NCBI GenBank assembly: GCA_947175265.1
Contig: CAMWMD010000014.1
Span: 1 to 61,231, forward strand
Length of the DNA stretch: 61,231 nucleotides
From: an uncultured Porphyromonadaceae bacterium
GTDB lineage: Bacteria; Bacteroidota; Bacteroidia; Bacteroidales; Muribaculaceae
Direction: 5' to 3'
Shown here piece after piece: positions 1 through 8,644 of the stretch. A model generated the notes under the pieces. The model was given only the letters and a program-made list of their open reading frames with translations. It searched no databases and was not told where the DNA came from. Each line of letters begins with the position of its first letter. Within the stretch, counting starts at the first letter, position 1. The position numbers were made by a program, and so were the translations under genes.

Positions 1-1127
1 GGCAAGAGAAACTCAAAGAAACCCTGTTTTACCTCTATGTTCGGCAACCCCAACCTATAGAGACCCCTTTTGGAATCATATTGCCTTATGGTCAGATATC
101 CGGTCTGATAGAAAAGGGCTTCCGGTGATATATTATCTATATCAAGTCCGCGAAGCGCGTTTCTGCTGCATCTGATGTTAAGAAGTCTGGTGAGATCCGT
201 GTCTGTTCGCTTAAGTTGCTCCACCAGTAGTGTCGGAGTTCCTGATGAAATCCAATAGTTGTCATATTGTCTTTTCCCAAAAACCTGAAGAATGGAAAAG
301 GGATTGTAAAGATCAGGAGATTCTTCCGAGAAATGGTAGCCATCATAGTGGCGTTTGAGTTCCTGAACCTCTTCATCCACACTCCGTCTATATCTTTGCG
401 AAAGATTCTCAATACCTTCTTTAAAATTGTCTTTAAGTTCCTCTTCCGTTATCCCGCAGATCGCGGAGAAATCAATATCGAAGGATATGTCGCTGATATT
501 ATTCAGACCGGAGAAGACACTGAGCTTTCCGAACCTACTAACCCCCGTGAGAAAGACGAGCCTTATATAGTCGGCGGAACTCTTGAAATTGGAATATACT
601 GTTGCCAGTTTACCACGATACATCTCAAACCGTTCACGGTTGTGGATATTGTTGACCAATGGCTTGTCATATTCATCGACCAATATCACCACCCTTTTAC
701 CGGTAGTCTCATACATTCTTTTTATCAGATTGGAAAACCTGACAGAATGGTCTTGCTGTGTGGGTTGCAGGTCATATTCTCTCTCCTTGATTGATAGAAA
801 ATTTTCTAATAAAATTTCCAGATTGTTCTCTTCCTTATACTGCTGATTGTTCAGATCAAGATATAGCACGGGGTAAGGCTCCCAATCCCAATCAATCGTA
901 TCGATATAGAGATCTTTGAACAAATCCCTTTTCCCCTCAAAGAAGCATTTCAATGTGGAGAGGAAAAGGCTTTTCCCGAAACGGCGAGGTCGACCCAAGA
1001 AATAATATTGTGATGTATCTATAATCTTTTCAATGAAATGAGTTTTATCGACATATAGATACCCTCTTTGCCTGAGAGTTTCAAAGGATTGCTGACCAAT
1101 CGGATATTTCACATTTCTTTTCTCCAT
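1..1127 (-). CDS. AAA-ATPase with PD-(D/E)XK nuclease-like C-terminus, partial (runs off the left edge)
   Basis: The first of two tandem paralogs. The ATG at 1125-1127 aligns with the start of the downstream copy at a constant offset of 1628 bp, with no net indel, and the frame stays open to position 1. What is present covers the P-loop GRPRRFGKS and the Walker B-like VDEYD; the nuclease-like C-terminus lies beyond the window. The family (AAA-ATPase-like plus DUF1703) is abundant in Bacteroidales and has no settled function. The first ~40 residues and the segment encoded by 57-366 differ from the neighbour, while the core is identical at DNA level. Confidence 0.85.
   Translation of the reverse strand, partial: MEKRNVKYPIGQQSFETLRQRGYLYVDKTHFIEKIIDTSQYYFLGRPRRFGKSLFLSTLKCFFEGKRDLFKDLYIDTIDWDWEPYPVLYLDLNNQQYKEENNLEILLENFLSIKEREYDLQPTQQDHSVRFSNLIKRMYETTGKRVVILVDEYDKPLVNNIHNRERFEMYRGKLATVYSNFKSSADYIRLVFLTGVSRFGKLSVFSGLNNISDISFDIDFSAICGITEEELKDNFKEGIENLSQRYRRSVDEEVQELKRHYDGYHFSEESPDLYNPFSILQVFGKRQYDNYWISSGTPTLLVEQLKRTDTDLTRLLNIRCSRNALRGLDIDNISPEALFYQTGYLTIRQYDSKRGLYRLGLPNIEVKQGFFEFLL
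367..1009. repeat. 643-bp identical tract, copy 1
   Basis: Every base I compared matches 1995-2637. Identity stops at position 366 (a here, c in the other copy) and at 1010 (g here, t in the other copy). Beyond both ends the paralogs diverge strongly, except positions 1-56, which again match 1629-1684. This is the pattern of gene conversion rather than simple duplication. Confidence 0.9.
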
Positions 1128-1142
1128 ACCGCATCTTTTCTG

Positions 1143-1174
1143 CAAATATACACCAAAAAAGCCAAAAGCCTAAA
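1143..1174 (-). promoter_or_regulatory. Probable weak promoter of the first AAA-ATPase gene
   Basis: Read on the minus strand there is TATATTTG at 1150-1143 with a poor -33 element (TTTA) 20 nt upstream. It is the counterpart of the better promoter of the second copy. Confidence 0.45.
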
Positions 1175-1198
1175 TAAACACCCCAAGACCCCTTCCCG

Positions 1199-2755
1199 CT
1201 ATCTTACTTTCCAGCCGTCTATGCGTCTTTTTTCGGATGAATAGTTGATACCGATTTCAATTATCCTCCGGTTGTCAACCGCCCAGGGCAGAGCGTATTC
1301 TTTGCGCTCTATCTGTTCAAGAGCCTCTTCGGGAGTGCCGTCATATTTGAGTTCCATTATGTAGACGTAATCCTCAGTCCGCACAAGAATATCTATCCGC
1401 CCATCGGAAGTCCTGACCTCGGCCTCCACATTAAGCCCGATAAGGGTGAAGAGTATAAGGAGAGCGTTCTGAACGTTGCGTTCCTCATCAAACTGCATGT
1501 CATACCCTATACCGGCAAACATCGACTCCAGGCGCTTCATAAAGTCTTCCACACGTCCCTCTTCCATCTCATCAAGGAAATCAAAGACAAATACCCTCAC
1601 ATCATTATTATTTACATGAGTGTAATAGGGCAAGAGAAACTCAAAGAAACCCTGTTTTACCTCTATGTTCGGCAACCCCAACCGATAGAGGTCCCTTTTG
1701 GGATCATATTGCTTGATGGTAAGATATCCTGTCTGATAGAAAAGGGATAGCGGTGTGACATTCTCAATATCCAGCCCTGATAAATCATTCTGACTGCATC
1801 TTGCATTCAGAAGTTTTTTTAAGTCGGTGTCTGTGCGTTTAAGTTGTTCAACAAGAAGGGTTGGCGTGCCTGATGAAATCCAGTAGTTGCTATATTTCCT
1901 TTTGGCAAAGACCTGTAACAGCGAGAATGGATTGTAAATATCGGGAGATTCTTCCGAGAAATGGTAGCCGTCATAGTGACGTTTGAGTTCCTGCACCTCT
2001 TCATCCACACTCCGTCTATATCTTTGCGAAAGATTCTCAATACCTTCTTTAAAATTGTCTTTAAGTTCCTCTTCCGTTATCCCGCAGATCGCGGAGAAAT
2101 CAATATCGAAGGATATGTCGCTGATATTATTCAGACCGGAGAAGACACTGAGCTTTCCGAACCTACTAACCCCCGTGAGAAAGACGAGCCTTATATAGTC
2201 GGCGGAACTCTTGAAATTGGAATATACTGTTGCCAGTTTACCACGATACATCTCAAACCGTTCACGGTTGTGGATATTGTTGACCAATGGCTTGTCATAT
2301 TCATCGACCAATATCACCACCCTTTTACCGGTAGTCTCATACATTCTTTTTATCAGATTGGAAAACCTGACAGAATGGTCTTGCTGTGTGGGTTGCAGGT
2401 CATATTCTCTCTCCTTGATTGATAGAAAATTTTCTAATAAAATTTCCAGATTGTTCTCTTCCTTATACTGCTGATTGTTCAGATCAAGATATAGCACGGG
2501 GTAAGGCTCCCAATCCCAATCAATCGTATCGATATAGAGATCTTTGAACAAATCCCTTTTCCCCTCAAAGAAGCATTTCAATGTGGAGAGGAAAAGGCTT
2601 TTCCCGAAACGGCGAGGTCGACCCAAGAAATAATATTTAGACCCATTTACGATTTTTTCAATGTAAGGGGTCTTATCCACATATATATATCCTTCTCGAC
2701 GAAGCAACTCGAAGGATTGTTCTCCAATCGGATATTTCACATTTCTTTTCTCCAT
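1199..2755 (-). CDS. AAA-ATPase with PD-(D/E)XK nuclease-like C-terminus
   Basis: Complete 518-residue protein from the ATG at 2753-2755. A TTG 18 nt upstream is in frame but lies where transcription should begin, so the ATG is preferred. The P-loop GRPRRFGKS is at about residues 45-53 and the Walker B-like VDEYD at about 150. A C-terminal nuclease-like motif (GRIDILV, then MELK) lies near 452-470. Family knowledge: AAA-ATPase-like (PF09820) fused to DUF1703; cytoplasmic, function unknown, often called mobile or defence-related. The gap to the upstream paralog's start is only 71 bp. Confidence 0.9.
   Translation of the reverse strand: MEKRNVKYPIGEQSFELLRREGYIYVDKTPYIEKIVNGSKYYFLGRPRRFGKSLFLSTLKCFFEGKRDLFKDLYIDTIDWDWEPYPVLYLDLNNQQYKEENNLEILLENFLSIKEREYDLQPTQQDHSVRFSNLIKRMYETTGKRVVILVDEYDKPLVNNIHNRERFEMYRGKLATVYSNFKSSADYIRLVFLTGVSRFGKLSVFSGLNNISDISFDIDFSAICGITEEELKDNFKEGIENLSQRYRRSVDEEVQELKRHYDGYHFSEESPDIYNPFSLLQVFAKRKYSNYWISSGTPTLLVEQLKRTDTDLKKLLNARCSQNDLSGLDIENVTPLSLFYQTGYLTIKQYDPKRDLYRLGLPNIEVKQGFFEFLLPYYTHVNNNDVRVFVFDFLDEMEEGRVEDFMKRLESMFAGIGYDMQFDEERNVQNALLILFTLIGLNVEAEVRTSDGRIDILVRTEDYVYIMELKYDGTPEEALEQIERKEYALPWAVDNRRIIEIGINYSSEKRRIDGWKVR
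1995..2637. repeat. 643-bp identical tract, copy 2
   Basis: Partner of 367-1009. It covers the codons from just after the P-loop to the middle of the protein. Confidence 0.9.
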
Positions 2756-2770
2756 ACCGCATCTTTTTTG

Positions 2771-2802
2771 CAAAGATACACCAAAAAAAGCGAAAAGCCA
2801 AA
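2771..2802 (-). promoter_or_regulatory. Bacteroidales-type promoter of the second AAA-ATPase gene
   Basis: On the minus strand TTTG (2802-2799), a 20-nt spacer and TATCTTTG (2778-2771) match the consensus. The expected start of transcription is about ten bases before the chosen ATG. Confidence 0.75.
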
Positions 2803-2820
2803 CCCTAAATCTGTTTCAAT

Positions 2821-3125
2821 TAAGGCTTTTTCTTTTAAGATGCTTATTCTTTCTTACTCCATTGCAGAATAAGAATACCTTTTAAATCCCCATTGCTTTC
2901 TTTGCCACTAAATACAGAATTTACATTCCTCACAATCGCTCGGAAATCTCCCGGACTCACGGAAAAGCTGAGTTTTTGCATTTTTATTTTTTCGGAATGG
3001 AACGATTTTTACCTTATTTTTAGATTTTATCCCCTCAAATTGCCTGTTTATTCATTATCCATTAGCGGGTTATAATCTCATCCTTATCCTACAAAACGTT
3101 CCACCCCTGAAACGATTCCGGAGCG
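2821..3125. repeat. Dispersed noncoding repeat (element X)
   Basis: This ~300-bp intergenic stretch aligns along its length, at roughly 70-75% by eye, with 36816-37110. Shared landmarks in order are CATTG(C/T)AGAATAAG, ATTGCTTTCTTTGCCACT, GGAA(T/C)GGAACGATTTT and AAAACGTTCCACCCCTGAAACG. No convincing reading frame is conserved between the copies. Here it sits between an AAA-ATPase gene and the tRNA-Glu promoter. The stretch 2803-3193 holds nothing else I recognise. Confidence 0.7.
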
Positions 3126-3193
3126 GGACTTTCTACCGAGAAAGACTTTTAAATGAGAGAACCATGCTTTTTTTCATTTTTATTGCAGAAAAA

Positions 3194-3225
3194 TTTGCAT
3201 ATTATCTGAAAACGTTCTACCTTTG
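3194..3225 (+). promoter_or_regulatory. Promoter of the tRNA-Glu/rpsT unit
   Basis: TTTG at 3194-3197, a 20-nt spacer and TACCTTTG at 3218-3225, a near-perfect match to the Bacteroidetes primary sigma consensus. It lies about 40 bp before the tRNA. Confidence 0.8.
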
Positions 3226-3268
3226 CACTCGCAAAATGTACCCCACCCGGGTGCAGTTGTAATCCAGT

Positions 3269-3343
3269 GGCCCATTCGTCTATCGGTTAGGACGAGAGAT
3301 TTTCATTCTCTAAAGAGCAGTTCGACTCTGCTATGGGCTACCA
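3269..3343 (+). tRNA. tRNA-Glu (TTC), CCA encoded
   Basis: Full cloverleaf: acceptor GGCCCAT/ATGGGCT (first pair G-T), D-arm with GGTTAGGAC, anticodon stem AGAGA/TCTCT around a loop with TTC at positions 34-36, T-loop TTCGACT in an AGCAG/CTGCT stem, discriminator A and encoded CCA. An identical tRNA body recurs at 3721. Confidence 0.97.
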
Positions 3344-3373
3344 ATTATAAACAAAAGAAAGCATACATTAGAT

Positions 3374-3628
3374 ATGGCAAACCATAAATCATCCCTTAAA
3401 AGGATCCGTCAGGCGGAGAAGAGAAGACTCGAGAACCGCTATTGGGCTAAGACCGCACGTAATGCCGTGCGTCGTGTGCGCAAGATGACAGACAAGGCAG
3501 AGGCTACTGCCGCTTACAACAAAGTCAGCGCGCTCCTCCAGCGTCTCGGCCGCAAGAACATCATCTCCAAGAACAAGGCTGCCAACCTTTGCAGCGGTCT
3601 TGCTACACACATCAACAAGCTTGCGTAA
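3374..3628 (+). CDS. rpsT: 30S ribosomal protein S20
   Basis: An 84-residue, Lys/Arg-rich protein beginning [18 protein letters not shown], typical of S20 in length and sequence. S20 binds 16S rRNA early in small-subunit assembly. It lies between two tRNA-Glu genes and probably shares a transcript with them, starting from the promoter at 3194-3225 and ending at the terminator at 3818-3857. Confidence 0.98.
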   Translation: MANHKSSLKRIRQAEKRRLENRYWAKTARNAVRRVRKMTDKAEATAAYNKVSALLQRLGRKNIISKNKAANLCSGLATHINKLA

Positions 3629-3720
3629 ACCCTCGGGGATTTCCCCGGAAGTTTGACAGATATTTCCTTCAGCATGCGCACGCCTTTGGCCGACGCGCAG
3701 CTGGCTAAAAGGATTGTGTC

Positions 3721-3792
3721 GGCCCATTCGTCTATCGGTTAGGACGAGAGATTTTCATTCTCTAAAGAGCAGTTCGACTCTGCTATGGGCTA
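3721..3792 (+). tRNA. tRNA-Glu (TTC), second copy, CCA not encoded
   Basis: Identical to 3269-3340 through the discriminator base, but followed by CCT rather than CCA, so the 3' end must be completed enzymatically. It has no strong promoter of its own and is likely cotranscribed with rpsT. Confidence 0.96.
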
Positions 3793-3817
3793 CCTCCCTA
3801 AATCCATCCTATCCCCA

Positions 3818-3857
3818 GAGGCCGGTTACTGTTTCCAGTGCCGGCCTCACCCTTTTT
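3818..3857 (+). terminator. Rho-independent terminator after the second tRNA-Glu
   Basis: Stem GAGGCCGG (3818-3825) pairs with CCGGCCTC (3841-3848), followed by ACCC and five T residues. It closes the tRNA-rpsT-tRNA unit. Confidence 0.75.
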
Positions 3858-3937
3858 CTAAAGGTTTATCATCTCGGGGTACGGTGGGGGCGGGATTATT
3901 GTTTCACCAGGCGCCTCGCGCCACTAATCACGCTATC

Positions 3938-4546
3938 ATGAAAACAGCTGAACTCGCCAATAAGGTCTTTGACGATTCTGTCGCTAAATACCATATCACT
4001 GATAATATCGACTTCCCCTGCCCGAATCCTTACGAACCGACATCCCTCGAGGGGATTCTATTCGCTAAAAACTGGGTGGATGCCGTGCAATGGCACCTTG
4101 AAGACATTATCCGTGACCCGCAGATAGACCCCCTCGAGGCGCTTGCCCTGAAACGCAGGATTGATGCCTCTAATCAGGTCAGAACTGACATGGTGGAGGA
4201 AATAGATTCCTGGTTCCGTGACAAATACGCACACGTCACTCCCCTGCCGGACGCTACTATCAACACCGAGTCGCCCGCTTGGGCTCTCGACCGCCTCTCT
4301 ATCCTCGCCCTGAAGATATGGCACATGAGAGAACAGGTGGAGCGCAAGGATGCCGACGAGGCTCACATTGCTAAATGCAAGGGGAAACTCGACATCCTTC
4401 TTGAGCAGCGCGAAGACCTAACCTCAGCCATCGATACGCTCCTTGACGACATCGAGAACGGTAGAAAGTATATGAAGGTCTACCGCCAGATGAAGATGTA
4501 TAACGATCCGGCCACCAACCCGGTGCTGTATGGGAAAAAAGACTGA
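3938..4546 (+). CDS. DUF4254 family protein
   Basis: A 202-residue soluble protein from the ATG at 3938. Longer in-frame starts would lie inside the terminator and tRNA-Glu and are rejected. It is rich in charged helices (WHLEDIIRDP, ALKRRIDASNQ, MREQVERKDADEAH) with no signal peptide. DUF4254 genes in Bacteroidetes usually precede a family 9 glycosyltransferase, as here, with a 17-nt overlap that suggests translational coupling. A role in lipopolysaccharide core assembly is inferred from context only. Confidence 0.85.
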   Translation: MKTAELANKVFDDSVAKYHITDNIDFPCPNPYEPTSLEGILFAKNWVDAVQWHLEDIIRDPQIDPLEALALKRRIDASNQVRTDMVEEIDSWFRDKYAHVTPLPDATINTESPAWALDRLSILALKIWHMREQVERKDADEAHIAKCKGKLDILLEQREDLTSAIDTLLDDIENGRKYMKVYRQMKMYNDPATNPVLYGKKD

Positions 4547-5597
4547 GGCAAGAAACATTCTCATAACACGATTCTCCGCTCTCGGAGATGTGGCTCTCGC
4601 CCTCCCCGTGGTGTATGATGCCTGCCGGAAAAACCCCGGCAGGAATTTCGTGTTTCTAACCCGAAAACTCCCCGCGAAATTATTTATCGATCATCCCGAA
4701 AACCTCACGGTTGTCGGGATCGATACCGCAGCCTACAAGGGAGTGGCAGGGCTCAGAAGGCTTTTCCGCGAACTGATGGAGAAATATGCCTTCGACACGT
4801 ATGTCGACCTCCACGACGTACTCCGCACGTCAATACTCCGCATCCTCGCCCGCTTAGGCGGACTCCGGGTGACAAAGATCCACAAAGGGAGAAGGGAGAA
4901 GAAGGCTCTCACACGAAACAGCGCCAAGAAACTTGTGGAACTACTTCATTCATCCGACAGATACCGCGATGCTTTCAGGCGCGCCGGAATAGAAGTGTCG
5001 GCAGATTTCACACCCCTTTTCCACACCACTCCCCCCGCACCCGCTCTTTACGCTCAGGCCACATCCCCCAAAAAGGATGGGGAGAAATGGCTGGCCGTCG
5101 CTCCTTTCGCCGCTCACAAGGGTAAGATATACCCTCTATCCCTGATGGCTGAGATCATCGACCACTACACCGCTATCCCCGGCATGAAGATATTCGTATT
5201 CGGTGCGGGGGATGAGGAGAAACAGCGCATAGATACTCTTGCGAAAGGAAGGGAGAACGTGGTGAACATGGCCGAGAAGAAAATAGGGATAAAAGGGGAA
5301 CTGGCCCTCATGAGCCGGTGTGACTCAATGCTGGCGATGGACTCGGCAAATATGCACCTCGCATCGCTCGTGGGACTGCGCACCGTCTCCGTATGGGGAG
5401 CAACCCATCCCTTCTGCGGGTTCTACGGGATAGGTCAGGACAGGGCCGATGCCGTGCAGCTCGATATGGTGTGCCGCCCATGCTCCGTGTTCGGCAACAA
5501 ACCCTGCCGCCGCGGCGACTACCACTGCCTCAATGGAATCAATCCTCAACTCATAATTTCGCGCATTGACGCGAAGCCTAATTCAAATGCAAGATAA
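4530..5597 (+). CDS. Glycosyltransferase family 9 (heptosyltransferase-like)
   Basis: A 355-residue protein with the GT-B fold signature of lipopolysaccharide heptosyltransferases: N-terminal ILITRFSALGDVALALP at residues 9-25 and a C-terminal nucleotide-sugar site near MLAMDSANMHLASLVG. It probably adds a sugar to the lipid A core on the cytoplasmic side of the inner membrane; the donor cannot be told from sequence. It starts inside the DUF4254 gene and its stop overlaps the next start (TAATG), so the first three genes form a tight operon. Confidence 0.9.
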   Translation: MGKKTEARNILITRFSALGDVALALPVVYDACRKNPGRNFVFLTRKLPAKLFIDHPENLTVVGIDTAAYKGVAGLRRLFRELMEKYAFDTYVDLHDVLRTSILRILARLGGLRVTKIHKGRREKKALTRNSAKKLVELLHSSDRYRDAFRRAGIEVSADFTPLFHTTPPAPALYAQATSPKKDGEKWLAVAPFAAHKGKIYPLSLMAEIIDHYTAIPGMKIFVFGAGDEEKQRIDTLAKGRENVVNMAEKKIGIKGELALMSRCDSMLAMDSANMHLASLVGLRTVSVWGATHPFCGFYGIGQDRADAVQLDMVCRPCSVFGNKPCRRGDYHCLNGINPQLIISRIDAKPNSNAR

Positions 5598-8500
5598 TGA
5601 AGATTAACTTCTCACTTTCACGCCGCGGAGTGGCCGCCGGCACGCTGGCTCTTCTCATCGCCGCTTCCGCACCGCGCGCTGCGGCTACCACTCTTCAGCG
5701 TGAGGACCGACTCAGCCCTCTGGCCGCCGGTTATGTGGAAAGAGCCCGCCTGATGATTGATGACGGTAACTTTGCCGGTGTGGTTGACCAGTTAAAGCAC
5801 CTCGACACCCAAGGCGTAAATCTCGCCCCGAGGGAGCGTGAAGACTGCATGTATCTTCTGGCCATTGCCCTTTATGAGCGTGCCGATGCCGACTGCGTGG
5901 ATCTCCTCAGGGAGTTTTCCGAGACGTATCCCGCATCCTCACTGGCTCTCCCGGCGCGTCTTGCAGCGGCCGACTATTTCTTCTTCGCCGGACATTTCGC
6001 TAATGCTCTGGCCGCATACAACGATATCGACTATTCACGCATCCAACCTTCCGACCGCCCCCTCTATCAATACCGCAAGGCCCTATCGATGATTAAGATC
6101 GGCCATGCCGGAGAGGCACGCGAAATTCTGGAGGGGCTAAAGGGTATCAGGGAATACTCAACTGCCGCAATATATTATCTCGCGTATATCGACTATAGCG
6201 AGGGAAACACCGACCAGGCATACGCCGGATTTTCAGAAGTGGAGGATCTGACAGGTGGAAAGGATACGGAAGGGCTCGCCCCTGCCTATTACATGGCTCA
6301 GATTGACTACACCAGAGGGGATTATGAGAAGGTAATCTCTCTCGGAAGCCGCCTGCTCAGGCAGGGAGGAATGGAGGAACTCGAACCGGAAATCAGGCGT
6401 ATCGTCGGACTCAGTTACTTCAAGACAGGCGACTACGAGGCCGCAAAGGATATGCTGATGAAATATGCCCGTATCCCCGATATCACTACGGCCGCCGATG
6501 CCGAATACGCTCTCGGCGTGATTGAATACAGGGATGATAACCTCTCTGCCGCACGCGACAGATTCGCACGACTCACAGACCTAAACAACGATCTTGCACA
6601 AAGCGCATACCTTTATCTCGGTCAGATTTCAGTAAAAGAGGGCGACAGCAATGCCGCCGCCATATCATTCGAGAAAGCCTCGAAAATGAATTTCGACCGC
6701 AACGTCACCGAGGCCGCACTATACAACTACATAGCCGCGCGCACTCGGGGCGGAAACATACCTTTCAGTTCATCGATACCACTCATCACGGGCTTCCTGC
6801 GTGAATTTCCCCATTCGGGATATGCCCCTGAGGTCAGGGAATATCTCGCCAACGCCTATTTCAATGAGAAGGATTACGCCAATGCCCTGGCGAGCATAAA
6901 TGAGATAAGAAACCCTTCGGCAAAGGTGCTTGGCGTGAAGCAGAAGGTGCTTTATGAACTGGGCATGGAGTCGATGTCGAACAATCGCCCGGAGCAGGCA
7001 CGCCGATACCTCTCGGAAGCCACATCCATAAAGGGGGAGGCGGATATAAGGGCGCAGGCATACCTGTGGCTGGGCGACGCTTGCTATGCCCTCGGAAAGT
7101 ATGCCGACGCCGAGAAGGCATACACGGCTTACCTTCAGGCCGACCGCAGAGGTGAGAACCGCACTCTCGCCACCTACAATCTGGCATACTCACTGCTTCT
7201 CCAGGATAAGTACCAGAAGGCTGTCAATGCCTTCGCCGATGCAATGAAAGCCGACCCCATGCTCCCGAAGCGGCTCTACGATGATGCCCTGATACGCATG
7301 GCCGACGCTCAGTATTACGCCGGTTCTTATAACCTCGCCCTGAAAAATTATACCTCGGCGATTGAGAACGGTGCCTACGACCGCGATTACGCCACATATC
7401 GCCGTGCCGTCATGTATGGTCTGGCCGGCGACATAAAGAGGAAATTATCAGAACTCTCATCAATGCCCTCCGCTTTCCCGGGTTCAAAATGGCTCCCGGC
7501 CGCTCTCCTGGAGAAAGGACAGACCTATAACGGACTCGGGGATACGGATAAGGCGGTGGAGGCTTTCGAGCAACTGCGCACCACCTACAAGGGGTCGGCA
7601 CAAGCCCGCAAGGGTATGCTCAACCTCGCCATCTCATACATGGAGAAAGGGCAGGATGCCAAAGGGGAATCAGCATACCGTGAGGTGATCTCCCGCTGGC
7701 CCTCAAGCGATGAGGCCTCAATGGCGAATGAAGACCTACGCCGCTACTATGCCTCAAACGGCCGACTAACGGAGTATGCCGAATTCCTCCGGTCTGTGCC
7801 GGATGCTCCTCAGATGAATGCCGACGAGATGGAGAAACTTGCCTTCGAGGGAGCCGAGACCGCTTTCTCCGAGGATATCACCTCCATCTCACTCCTGGAG
7901 AAGTATGTCGCCGACTATCCAAACGGGCGCTACCTATCACGCGCCCTCCTCGACATAGCCGAGGGGAGGAATGAGAAAGGGGATGACAACGGTGCGCTCG
8001 ATGCCCTCCGCCGCCTTCTTGACAAGCGCGCAGACTCTCCGCAGGTGGGCGAGGCTCTTCTCCTGAAGGCCACTATCCTCGAGGAGCGCGGTGCGTCATC
8101 ACGCAAGGAGGCTCTTTCCGCTTTCCGTGAACTTGAGAAACGTGGCGGAGCCGAGTATGCCGCCGACGCTTTCGCCGGAATAATGAGGACCACCGACAAG
8201 GATTCCGAACGCATGAAATATGCCGCGCTCGTGAAGAACAGTGCAGGCCTTTCTGCCGACCAACTGGAGGAGGCCGAACTCTATGAAGCCTCCGCCATGC
8301 TCAACGACGGAAATGTGAAAAAAGCGGAAGAGGTGCTCCTGCGTCTCGCTTCCAACCCCAAGAGCCTTTCCGGTGCCAAGGCTGCCGTGACGCTCGGACA
8401 ATTCTATATCGACAACGGAAATATCAGCGGTGCCGACAAGGTGCTCACTGCTTTTACGGAGGCCGGAACTCCCCATGAATACTGGCTGGCAAGAGGATTC

Positions 8501-8644
8501 ATATCCTTGGCCGACGTCTGCCATCTCCGCAATAAAGATTATCTCGCCGTGGAATATCTGAAGAGCCTGCGCGACAACTATCCTGGGAAGGAACTTGATA
8601 TCCACGACATGATCAATTCACGCCTTGAGAAATGGAAAAAATAA
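5597..8644 (+). CDS. Large secreted tetratricopeptide-repeat protein
   Basis: A 1015-residue protein with an N-terminal signal peptide (basic start, then AAGTLALLIAASAPRAAA to about residue 31) followed almost entirely by TPR units, for example ALYERADADCVDLLREF, AQIDYTRGDYEKVISLG and LGDACYALGKYADAEKAY. It should be periplasmic or attached to the outer membrane and serve as a protein-protein scaffold. It overlaps the upstream gene at TAATG and the downstream beta-barrel gene by 13 nt, so the two probably work together. The exact partner is unknown. Confidence 0.88.
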   Translation: MKINFSLSRRGVAAGTLALLIAASAPRAAATTLQREDRLSPLAAGYVERARLMIDDGNFAGVVDQLKHLDTQGVNLAPREREDCMYLLAIALYERADADCVDLLREFSETYPASSLALPARLAAADYFFFAGHFANALAAYNDIDYSRIQPSDRPLYQYRKALSMIKIGHAGEAREILEGLKGIREYSTAAIYYLAYIDYSEGNTDQAYAGFSEVEDLTGGKDTEGLAPAYYMAQIDYTRGDYEKVISLGSRLLRQGGMEELEPEIRRIVGLSYFKTGDYEAAKDMLMKYARIPDITTAADAEYALGVIEYRDDNLSAARDRFARLTDLNNDLAQSAYLYLGQISVKEGDSNAAAISFEKASKMNFDRNVTEAALYNYIAARTRGGNIPFSSSIPLITGFLREFPHSGYAPEVREYLANAYFNEKDYANALASINEIRNPSAKVLGVKQKVLYELGMESMSNNRPEQARRYLSEATSIKGEADIRAQAYLWLGDACYALGKYADAEKAYTAYLQADRRGENRTLATYNLAYSLLLQDKYQKAVNAFADAMKADPMLPKRLYDDALIRMADAQYYAGSYNLALKNYTSAIENGAYDRDYATYRRAVMYGLAGDIKRKLSELSSMPSAFPGSKWLPAALLEKGQTYNGLGDTDKAVEAFEQLRTTYKGSAQARKGMLNLAISYMEKGQDAKGESAYREVISRWPSSDEASMANEDLRRYYASNGRLTEYAEFLRSVPDAPQMNADEMEKLAFEGAETAFSEDITSISLLEKYVADYPNGRYLSRALLDIAEGRNEKGDDNGALDALRRLLDKRADSPQVGEALLLKATILEERGASSRKEALSAFRELEKRGGAEYAADAFAGIMRTTDKDSERMKYAALVKNSAGLSADQLEEAELYEASAMLNDGNVKKAEEVLLRLASNPKSLSGAKAAVTLGQFYIDNGNISGADKVLTAFTEAGTPHEYWLARGFISLADVCHLRNKDYLAVEYLKSLRDNYPGKELDIHDMINSRLEKWKK

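Noticed and set aside
267..794. Long plus-strand open frame over the first AAA-ATPase gene (and its twin at 1961-2422)
   Set aside because: Antisense to a coherent AAA-ATPase/nuclease-like protein. It recurs only because the underlying 643 bp are duplicated.
2893..3075. 60-codon plus-strand frame in element X
   Set aside because: Not preserved in the homologous element Y; composition is that of AT-rich noncoding DNA.
3785..3937. Upstream extension of the DUF4254 gene
   Set aside because: It would start inside tRNA-Glu and run through a terminator hairpin.
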